This document shows, one piece after another, positions 1 to 5,623 of a stretch of 8,240 nt of DNA. Origin of the DNA: Flavobacteriales bacterium UBA7382 (GTDB lineage Bacteria > Bacteroidota > Bacteroidia > Flavobacteriales_D > Sanyastnellaceae). Positions within the stretch are counted from its first letter, which is position 1. Each line of letters opens with the position of its first letter. The translations under genes were made by a program, and so were the position numbers. The notes beneath the pieces were generated by a model that was not told the DNA's origin, searched no databases, and saw only the letters and a program-made list of their open reading frames with translations. Location of the stretch: assembly GCA_002469765.1 (NCBI GenBank), contig DKNS01000045.1, positions 6,624-14,863 on the forward strand, read 5' to 3'.

Positions 1-1
1 C

Positions 2-238
2 CGCTTCGCCGGCAACATGCTCGAAGTGGACACCAACCAAGGCGACAAACTCATCGTGATGAGTTCCCGTGCACACGACGCACTGACCGAAGGACAGCGC
101 GCCACCCTTGAGAATTTTGGCACCTTGGTCCACAACGATTTGCACCACATCGAGACCTGTGGCGGCGGTTCCGCGCGCTGCATGATGGCCGAAGTTCACC
201 TCCCCCGTCCAGCCCAAACCAACGACGCACACGCATGA
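2..238 (+). CDS. C-terminal part of a CtlX/DDAH-like guanidino-group hydrolase (5' end outside window)
   Basis: The reading frame is open from base 2, so the window holds only the last 78 residues. The diagnostic piece is ETCGGGSARCMMAE: the GGGSxRCM block carries the nucleophilic cysteine (TGC at 179-181) of the amidinotransferase/arginine deiminase/DDAH superfamily, and the run from FAGN through VMSSRAHDALT to the end matches the bacterial branch annotated as citrulline utilization hydrolase CtlX or arginine deiminase-related protein. Known members attack the guanidino or ureido carbon of arginine-like substrates through a Cys thioester. The exact substrate cannot be read from this fragment, and the N-terminal Asp/His catalytic residues are not visible. 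The enzyme is probably cytoplasmic. Its TGA overlaps the argS ATG as ATGA, which implies co-transcription and probable translational coupling with arginyl-tRNA synthetase. Confidence 0.85.
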   Translation, partial: RFAGNMLEVDTNQGDKLIVMSSRAHDALTEGQRATLENFGTLVHNDLHHIETCGGGSARCMMAEVHLPRPAQTNDAHA

Positions 239-2028
239 TTCACGGCATTGACGCACGGCTGCACCAAGCCGTCCTTGACACTTTTGAGGCCACTTTCGGC
301 AAGCGCCCAGCAGACCGTCAAATTCAGATTCAGACGACCCGCGCCGCATTTGAAGGAGACCGCACCCTGGTGGTCTTCCCCCTCGCAGGCATGGCTGGCG
401 CCCCTCCGCACGTCGCCGCTGAATCGTTGGGGCAAGCCCTCACCGAGGCGTGCGACTGGATCTCCGGCTTCAGCGTGGTGAAGGGTTTCTTGAACCTGTC
501 CTTGACTGACGCGTGCTGGAACGAAGCATTGCAAGATGCGCTGACCCAAGCGGACTGGGGCCACGCCGTCGCAAAATCCAGGCCCCAGGTGATGGTGGAG
601 TACAGTTCTCCCAACACCAACAAGCCGCTGCACCTTGGCCACCTCAGGAACATCTTCTTGGGCTACAGCGTGTCCCGCATCCTTGAAGCTGCCGGACACG
701 ACGTCAAGAAAGTCCAAATCATCAACGACCGCGGCATCCACATCTGCAAGTCCATGGTGGCATGGCAAAAGTTGGGACAAGGCGAGACACCCGCGTCAAA
801 TGGCGAAAAGGGCGACAAGTTCGTGGGCCGATACTACGTGGCGTTCGACAAGGCCTTCAAGGTGGAAGTGGCGGAAGGCGTGGCCAATGGGCTCGACCCG
901 AAAGAAGCAGAGGCGGCCAGCCCCATCTTGCAAGAAGCCCGAACAATGCTGCAACGCTGGGAAGAAGGCGACCAGGAAGTCGTGGCGCTTTGGAGAACCA
1001 TGAATGGCTGGGTCTACGAAGGATTCGACCAGACCTACAACGCCATGGGCGTGTCGTTCGACAAACTCTACTACGAGTCGGACACCTACCTCCTTGGCAA
1101 GAAGCACGTCGAGCAAGGCTTGGCTGACCGGGTGTTCTTCCAAAAAGAAGACGACTCCATCTGGGTGGACCTCACCGAAGACGGCCTCGACGAAAAGCTC
1201 CTTCTCCGAGGCGACGGCACCGCGGTTTACATGACCCAAGACATCGGCACTGCCATTCTTCGGTTTGCAGACTTCCCAGGCCTCGACCGCCAGGTGTACA
1301 CCGTCGGCAACGAACAAGAGTACCACTTCAAGGTGCTGTTCTTGATCCTTAAGAAACTTGGCTTTGCGCAAGCGGAGGCCAACCACCACCTCAGCTACGG
1401 CATGGTGGAACTTCCCGAGGGCAAGATGAAGTCGCGCGAGGGCACCGTGGTCGACGCCGACGACCTCTTGTTGGAAATGCGCGAGACGGCGCGCAGCATC
1501 TCAAATGAACTCGGAAAAGTGGACGACTTCAGTGAAGACGACAAGGTGCAGCTGGCCACCCAAGTGGGGCACGGCGCGTTAAAGTACTTCCTGTTGAAGG
1601 TCGCCCCTCCCAAGTCCATGATGTTTGACCCCAAGAGCAGCATCGACTTCTTTGGCAACACGGCACCCTTCATTCAATTCAACGTGGTTCGATGCAAGAG
1701 CATCCTGCGCAACGCCGCAACTGAACCATCCTCATTGACTTGGGATGCGGGCACCGCACTGGACGCTGACGAGCGCCAATTGGCCGCAGGCATCCTCGGG
1801 TTTCCTGACGTGGTTCAAGAGGCCGCCTCCAGCTACGACCCTTCATTGATCGCCAACCACTGCTACGATCTGATCAAGGCCTTCTCGAGCTTTTACCAGG
1901 ACCACCCGATTGCAAAAGAAGAAGACGCCGCGACACGCCAAGCACGCCTCGGACTGACAGCCTTGGTCAGCGAAACCGTCTCCAATGGCATGGCCATGCT
2001 CGGCATCGACATGCCCGAGCGCATGTGA
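235..2028 (+). CDS. argS: Arginyl-tRNA synthetase
   Basis: Class I aminoacyl-tRNA synthetase that activates arginine with ATP and loads it on tRNA-Arg; cytoplasmic and essential. The 597 residues are full length for the family. Residues 1-105 are the N-terminal tRNA-recognition domain. The catalytic core follows, with SSPNTNKPLHLGHLRN (HIGH-type HLGH at 133-136), DGTAVYMTQDIG (327-338), VGNEQEYHFK (357-366) and the KMSKS-type loop GKMKSREG (K397-M-K-S-R401). The last 120 or so residues are the helical DALR-type anticodon-binding domain, entered at FIQFNVVRCKSILR. The ATG start overlaps the upstream TGA (ATGA), which fixes the start and suggests coupling. The 3' end converges on a minus-strand gene only 4 bases away, and I see no terminator hairpin there. 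No key residue is missing. Confidence 0.98.
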   Translation: MIHGIDARLHQAVLDTFEATFGKRPADRQIQIQTTRAAFEGDRTLVVFPLAGMAGAPPHVAAESLGQALTEACDWISGFSVVKGFLNLSLTDACWNEALQDALTQADWGHAVAKSRPQVMVEYSSPNTNKPLHLGHLRNIFLGYSVSRILEAAGHDVKKVQIINDRGIHICKSMVAWQKLGQGETPASNGEKGDKFVGRYYVAFDKAFKVEVAEGVANGLDPKEAEAASPILQEARTMLQRWEEGDQEVVALWRTMNGWVYEGFDQTYNAMGVSFDKLYYESDTYLLGKKHVEQGLADRVFFQKEDDSIWVDLTEDGLDEKLLLRGDGTAVYMTQDIGTAILRFADFPGLDRQVYTVGNEQEYHFKVLFLILKKLGFAQAEANHHLSYGMVELPEGKMKSREGTVVDADDLLLEMRETARSISNELGKVDDFSEDDKVQLATQVGHGALKYFLLKVAPPKSMMFDPKSSIDFFGNTAPFIQFNVVRCKSILRNAATEPSSLTWDAGTALDADERQLAAGILGFPDVVQEAASSYDPSLIANHCYDLIKAFSSFYQDHPIAKEEDAATRQARLGLTALVSETVSNGMAMLGIDMPERM

Positions 2029-2032
2029 GACC

Positions 2033-2392
2033 TCAGCCTTTGCGATGCAACCGGCGCTCCGTTCGGTGCCCTTCGCACGCCATGCGAATGAACACAAGAC
2101 CGGCGCCCACTGGCACCGCCACATTCCAAGCATGGACACCGGCTTCGAGCTGCCCTTCATGCACCACGGTATCATGGCCGTCCACATGGACAGACAACGC
2201 CACGTCACCTGTGCGAAGCACACGGAGATGAATGTCCACCACACCGTTGGACCACAACGCCCCCTCTCCCTCCCAATCCGCAGCCACCTGTGGCGGCACA
2301 CCTTGACAAAAAGAGGCCCGCATGCGATGCCACAAGACGTAGAGGAGCATGCCCAACAGGCCAACAAGCATCGTCCATTGCAACGTTTCCAT
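2033..2392 (-). CDS. Small single-pass membrane protein with CTD/FlgD-like beta-sandwich
   Basis: I recognise no named family. The 119 residues begin with a short N-terminus and one hydrophobic helix (about 7-21, MLVGLLGMLLYVLW region), followed by the basic turn HRMR, then a soluble part. Residues 50-115 (VVDIHLRVLRTGDVALSV, DGHDTVVHEG, LEAGVHAWNVAV, AGLVFIRMACEG, TERRL) follow the strand pattern of T9SS C-terminal sorting domains and FlgD-type Ig folds: a D-x-x-G turn, a LxxGxHxW strand, a G-x-x-F-I-R strand and a closing KRL-like strand. That similarity is by eye only. The basic HRMR just after the helix favours the soluble part being cytoplasmic by the positive-inside rule, so the topology is unsettled. 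It lies 11 bases downstream of the DUF493 gene and is probably co-transcribed with it. No Shine-Dalgarno sequence precedes the ATG. Its 3' end meets argS tail to tail. Confidence 0.7.
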   Translation of the reverse strand: METLQWTMLVGLLGMLLYVLWHRMRASFCQGVPPQVAADWEGEGALWSNGVVDIHLRVLRTGDVALSVHVDGHDTVVHEGQLEAGVHAWNVAVPVGAGLVFIRMACEGHRTERRLHRKG

Positions 2393-2403
2393 GAAACTGG
2401 CGA

Positions 2404-2685
2404 TCAGAGGGAAAAAATGCCTGGAATCTTGGACGCGGCCTCGTAGCGGGCAAAGATGTCATCCGGCCCAGAAACCTTCTCGTCCACCGTCACCGCACGG
2501 TAATTTCCCTTCGAGGACTCCCTCACTTTGAACGCAGCCTTGGTGCCAAAGATGGCCCGTAGCGACGCCTCATTCTCAGGCATGGCCGGCACGATGAACT
2601 TGAATTTGAACACACAAGGCCACGTGTGGGTGTCGTTCAATTGTTGTCGGAGCTGTTCGCGTTTTTCGTCGTCTTGAGGGGTCAT
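2404..2685 (-). CDS. DUF493 family protein
   Basis: A 93-residue small soluble protein of the DUF493 (PF04359, YbeD-like) family. After a charged N-terminal segment (MTPQDDEKREQL) comes the characteristic ferredoxin-like alpha/beta layout: the WPCVFKFKFIVPA strand (22-34), a helix through EASLRAIF, the strand pair AAFKVRESSKGNYRAVTVDEKV (51-71) and a final helix DDIFARYEAASKIPGI. Family members are of unknown or only loosely defined regulatory function; E. coli YbeD resembles allosteric regulatory domains. I chose the ATG at 2685 over an in-frame TTG at 2718, because the TTG lies inside the terminator hairpin and would add a non-conserved tail. It starts immediately after a strong terminator, so it needs its own promoter (see the -7 box at 2707-2714) or read-through. 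The 119-residue membrane protein follows 11 bases later. Confidence 0.88.
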   Translation of the reverse strand: MTPQDDEKREQLRQQLNDTHTWPCVFKFKFIVPAMPENEASLRAIFGTKAAFKVRESSKGNYRAVTVDEKVSGPDDIFARYEAASKIPGIFSL

Positions 2686-2706
2686 GTGAGGGGAACCTTT
2701 GGAAAT

Positions 2707-2714
2707 CAAAAATA
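2707..2714 (-). promoter_or_regulatory. Candidate Bacteroidota -7 promoter box embedded in terminator T-tract
   Basis: Read on the minus strand the bases are TATTTTTG, an exact match to the Bacteroidota -7 consensus TAnnTTTG. A start about 7 bases on would give a leader of only about 15 bases before the DUF493 ATG at 2685. No convincing -33 TTG is present at 19-21 bases upstream, where the terminator stem lies, and T-rich tracts can match this consensus by chance. The call is tentative. Confidence 0.35.
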
Positions 2715-2745
2715 ACAACGGGCCGCCTGCAGGCGACCCGTTGTT
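2708..2745 (-). terminator. Rho-independent terminator of the minus-strand glycan cluster
   Basis: On the minus strand AACAACGGG (2745-2737) pairs perfectly with CCCGTTGTT (2722-2714). After one C/A mismatch the stem continues for four more pairs around a TGCA loop (2728-2731). The hairpin is followed by ATTTTTGATTT, the T-tract expected for intrinsic termination in the minus direction. It sits 24 bases beyond the stop codon of the secreted duplicated-domain gene, so it ends that gene and probably the whole upstream cluster. The plus-strand side has no long T-run directly after the stem, so a bidirectional role is unlikely. Confidence 0.88.
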
Positions 2746-2769
2746 GCTTCAATGTCCTTGGCCAGACCT

Positions 2770-3930
2770 TCAGCAAGCTTGGCCAAAGGCGGCCAAAAAT
2801 TGCAACAAGTCGCCCGTGGACACCGACCCATCTCCGTCCAAATCTGCTGGACAAAAGTCTTCGACAACATCTGCAATGCATTGGTTCAACGCAGCATCCC
2901 ACGTGGTGCCGTCACCGCAGTAGACAGAGGGGTCAACCACTTCTTCGTCCGCATCACAAATTCCATTGTCATTGTCGTCCGATTCACAGCTGCCACCGCA
3001 CATTCCCACGGCATCGAGCTGGTTGCCTTCACAGTCGCAATCCCCTTCGGGCACATCGCTGCAGCCGCATGTATACACATCGCCTGGCCCGTTGCAGACA
3101 CCACAGGCATCCAAGGTGCCCACACATGTGTCGACATCGTCACAAATGCCGTCTCCATCCGCATCGTCGCAACCATCACCCACACAAGAAATGGAGGCGC
3201 CATTGACCGACAACTCGGTGAACTCGATCAAGCCACTGGAAAATTGAAACTTGACTGACCGCGCAAACGCGACAGCGCTCACCGTCACCTCGTTGGTGCC
3301 CAACACCAAGGGCATCGCGTTGCCGTTGAACCAGTTCCCATTGGCCACAGTCTTGACCACACGATAGTCGGCCCCTTCGGTGGGAAGACTTGTGACAAAA
3401 ATGTCCATGGATTGTGCGTCCGCACTGTTCGGGTCGTCGGGGGTGGTGGCCGTCACCACATGCGGCCAAGTGGCATTGGGGCCATCGTCCAAACCGGCGC
3501 ATGATTCCAAGGCGACACCATCCAAGTCGCTGGCGCATGTCAGAACTTCACCGTTCACCACCAAAGCGTCAAACTCAATGTCCCCGGAAGAAAACTGGAA
3601 TTTCACCGTTCGGTCAAAATCCACGGCACTCACCGATACTGCATTTAGCCCTAGCTCAAGCGGAACGGCATTGCCGAAAAACCAATTGCCGTTGGCGACG
3701 GTTTTTGCAACACGGTAGCTCGCGCCTTCAGGCATAGCCACCACATCAATGTCCAACGTTTGAACATCTGAATTCCCCTCGTCCTCTGGGGTGGTGGCCG
3801 TCACCACAAACGGCCAAGTGTCGTTGGAACCTTCTTCGAACAAATCGCACGACCCTGTTGAGTTTTGCGTCCACGCGAACGAAGAAATAAAGAAAAAACA
3901 AAGAGCAAGGGATGAAGAGAGCTTCTGCAT
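2770..3930 (-). CDS. Secreted protein: tandem duplicated domain, Cys/Asp-rich Ca-binding-like region, C-terminal dockerin-like motif
   Basis: A 386-residue exported protein. The start chosen (ATG at 3930) gives a clean signal peptide, MQKLSSSLALCFFFISSFAW, cut near TQ; an in-frame TTG at 3975 would add 15 residues before it. Residues 38-132 and 154-249 are two copies of one domain, about 63 of 95 positions identical in a hand alignment, each with TWPxVVTATTP, YRVxKTVANGNWF, VSAVxFxRxVKFQFSSG and a final VNG...C. Residues 250-340 are rich in Cys and Asp: a TSP3/EF-like loop DADGDGICDD, then CGVCNG and CGGSC units. CGDGTTWDAALNQC follows, then an EF-hand loop D363-x-D-x-D-G-S-V-S-x-x-D374 bracketed by C360 and the terminal C386, a single dockerin-like repeat. 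The role is unknown; surface binding or adhesion of glycan is a reasonable inference. It lies 56 bases after the sulfatase gene and before a strong terminator. Confidence 0.85.
   Translation of the reverse strand: MQKLSSSLALCFFFISSFAWTQNSTGSCDLFEEGSNDTWPFVVTATTPEDEGNSDVQTLDIDVVAMPEGASYRVAKTVANGNWFFGNAVPLELGLNAVSVSAVDFDRTVKFQFSSGDIEFDALVVNGEVLTCASDLDGVALESCAGLDDGPNATWPHVVTATTPDDPNSADAQSMDIFVTSLPTEGADYRVVKTVANGNWFNGNAMPLVLGTNEVTVSAVAFARSVKFQFSSGLIEFTELSVNGASISCVGDGCDDADGDGICDDVDTCVGTLDACGVCNGPGDVYTCGCSDVPEGDCDCEGNQLDAVGMCGGSCESDDNDNGICDADEEVVDPSVYCGDGTTWDAALNQCIADVVEDFCPADLDGDGSVSTGDLLQFLAAFGQAC
3184..3471 (-). repeat. Second copy of the intragenic duplicated domain
   Basis: Encodes residues 154-249 of the secreted protein. 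It differs in length from the first copy by a single inserted codon (PTEGA against PEGA). The two copies are offset by 116 codons (348 bases). A stretch of 21 identical bases (3440-3460 and 3788-3808) encodes VVTATTP, while elsewhere synonymous positions have diverged, so the duplication is not very recent. Confidence 0.85.
3535..3819 (-). repeat. First copy of the intragenic duplicated domain
   Basis: Encodes residues 38-132 of the secreted protein. It is preceded by an acidic linker with one Cys (GSCDLFEEGSND), and an equivalent Cys-containing linker (ESCAGLDDGPNA) precedes copy two. With the Cys that closes each copy, this suggests one disulfide per module, so the real unit may be about 105 residues. 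Confidence 0.85.
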
Positions 3931-3986
3931 GATACTCAATTGAAGGTTTGTGACTGTTAACTTACATAAAAACAAAATACCAAGTG
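3931..3986 (-). other. AT-rich intergenic gap between sulfatase and secreted-protein genes
   Basis: These 56 bases are markedly richer in A and T than the coding DNA around them. On the minus strand they contain GGTATTTTGTTTTTATG, which includes TATTTTG, one base short of the Bacteroidota -7 consensus TAnnTTTG. I find no inverted repeat long enough for an intrinsic terminator after the sulfatase stop. The gap could hold a weak internal promoter or simply be an operon spacer. Confidence 0.4.
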
Positions 3987-5609
3987 TTATTTCGCGCCTT
4001 CTTTTCGCTCCAAGGCTTTGCGCGGCTCGCTGTACACCCTGGCGATGACGGTGTCTGTCATCAACTTCATATCCTCAAGCGATTGGTCGTCGCCAAACTC
4101 CACCTGAAGCGCTTTCAATTCTGCCTCGAGCCTTTGGATGAGTGAATCCGGGGCACTTGCGTACATGTTGTTCAATTCATGCGGGTCGTCGTCGAGGTTG
4201 TACAATTCCCATTCGTCCATGGAGTAATAGAAATGCATCAGCTTGTAGGGGCCTGATTTGATCCCGTAGTGTGGTTGAACTTTGTGCCAAATCGGGTATT
4301 CGTAGTAGTGGTAATACACCGCCGTTCGTCCTGGCTCGTCGTTGTCGTCAAAAGCCGATTTGAAGCTCTTCCCCTGCATGGTTGACGGCACATCCAACCC
4401 CGCCATGTCCAACAGTGTGGGGCCAAAATCAATGTTCATGGCCATGTGGTCGGACTCTGTCCCAGGTTCAATCACGCCGGGACACTGAACCACAAATGGC
4501 ATTTTGAACGACTCCTCGTACATCCATCGTTTGTCGAACCACCCGTGCTCGCCCAAGTAGAAGCCTTGATCTGAAGTGTACACCACAATGGTGTTTTCAT
4601 CGAGACCCGTTTCTTCCAAATGGTCCAAAACACGTCCCACAGCCCGATCTACACCTGCCACACAGCGCAAGTAATCCTTGATGTAAGTCTGGTATTTCCA
4701 ATGCTTCAGGTCCTCACCCTGCAAAGAGTCGTGTGGCGTCCAGAATTGCCCTTTGTCGCCGTAAGCAAGCCAACGCATGGAATCCCGTCTCGTCAACCCA
4801 GCAGGAGGCACCTGTTTCATGTCTCTGCGGTTGAGGTGATTTTCAATTTCCATCATGTTTTCGGCTGCAGCTGGCCGCCCCTCATACGCGTCGTCGAACG
4901 ACAACGGTGTGGGGAAATCGAAGTCGGCAAACAAATCGTGGTACATCGAATCCGGGCGCCAATCTCGGTGAGGGGCTTTGAATTGGTAGAGCAACATGAA
5001 AGGCTTGCCAGGGTCCCGTTGCTCGGTCAACCATTCAATGCAGTCGTCCTCAATCACCTGGGTGGAGTGCCGGGTCGTTTCAACCAAGGTGTCCACCCCA
5101 TTCACACAAAACTGGGGGTTGAAGTAGGTGCCTTGACCTCCCCAATTGATGAGCACTTTGGAATGGTCGAAGCCCTGCGGCGTTGTGCCCAAGTGCCACT
5201 TTCCAATGACAGCTGTCTCGTAGCCATTCTGCTGAAATAGCTTCGGAAAGGTCAGCAAGTCCCCATTGAAATCTCCTCCATCCACATTTTTGTAAAATCC
5301 ATTCAAGTGGCTGAATTGTCCTGTCAAGATGGACGATCGGCTGGGCCCACAAATGCTGTTGGTGCAATACACCTGGTCCATTCTTGCGCCGTTTTGGGCA
5401 ATTCTGTCGATGTTCGGTGTAGGGGCAAGCTTTGAGATCTCAGAACCATAAGCACTGATGGCTTGGTAGGCATGGTCGTCCGCCATGATGTAGATGACAT
5501 TGAGCGGCTTGTCTTTGGCGTTTTTCTGCGTTCCGAGCTGGCACGAAAGCATGCTCATGACCATCAAACACATCGCGAGGATTGCGGGGGGTGACTGGAT
5601 TCGAATCAT
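3987..5609 (-). CDS. Lipoprotein S1-family (formylglycine-dependent) sulfatase
   Basis: Hydrolyses sulfate esters, most likely on a polysaccharide. The 540 residues begin with a lipoprotein signal (MIRIQSPPAILAMCLMVMSM, then LSC with C23 as lipid anchor), which decides the ATG at 5609 over an upstream in-frame start. Active-site elements are complete: metal-binding MADDH (D44, D45), the type I sulfatase signature C87-G-P-S-R91 (C87 is converted to formylglycine), GKWHLG (K137, H139), KAPH (H214), TSDQG (D347, Q348) and K360 in FDKRW. The C-terminal subdomain ends with the usual ELYNLDDDPHELNN motif (468-481). It looks most like the GlcNAc-6-sulfatase/heparinoid type of S1 enzyme, but I cannot fix the subfamily. 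Activity needs a formylglycine-generating or radical-SAM maturase, which is not in the window. The gene begins 14 bases after the glycoside hydrolase stop, consistent with one operon. Confidence 0.96.
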   Translation of the reverse strand: MIRIQSPPAILAMCLMVMSMLSCQLGTQKNAKDKPLNVIYIMADDHAYQAISAYGSEISKLAPTPNIDRIAQNGARMDQVYCTNSICGPSRSSILTGQFSHLNGFYKNVDGGDFNGDLLTFPKLFQQNGYETAVIGKWHLGTTPQGFDHSKVLINWGGQGTYFNPQFCVNGVDTLVETTRHSTQVIEDDCIEWLTEQRDPGKPFMLLYQFKAPHRDWRPDSMYHDLFADFDFPTPLSFDDAYEGRPAAAENMMEIENHLNRRDMKQVPPAGLTRRDSMRWLAYGDKGQFWTPHDSLQGEDLKHWKYQTYIKDYLRCVAGVDRAVGRVLDHLEETGLDENTIVVYTSDQGFYLGEHGWFDKRWMYEESFKMPFVVQCPGVIEPGTESDHMAMNIDFGPTLLDMAGLDVPSTMQGKSFKSAFDDNDEPGRTAVYYHYYEYPIWHKVQPHYGIKSGPYKLMHFYYSMDEWELYNLDDDPHELNNMYASAPDSLIQRLEAELKALQVEFGDDQSLEDMKLMTDTVIARVYSEPRKALERKEGAK

Positions 5610-5623
5610 AAAAAGGGAATTTG

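Noticed and set aside
196..1389. Two long minus-strand frames (196-780 and 796-1389)
   Set aside because: Both are antisense to argS, whose full-length product is unambiguous; no family resemblance in the shadow products.
2008..2028. Short inverted repeat CATGC...GCATG at the argS 3' end as a terminator
   Set aside because: Only five pairs, within the coding sequence and without a T-tract, so it is not a credible intrinsic terminator.
2752..3258. Plus-strand 168-codon frame with Ala/Val/Ile-rich product
   Set aside because: Its apparent hydrophobicity is the antisense of the Asp/Cys-rich calcium-binding-like region of the secreted protein; no signal or domain supports it.
4620..5240. Plus-strand 206-codon frame
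   Set aside because: Antisense to the sulfatase core, including H139 and other active-site codons; no recognisable product.
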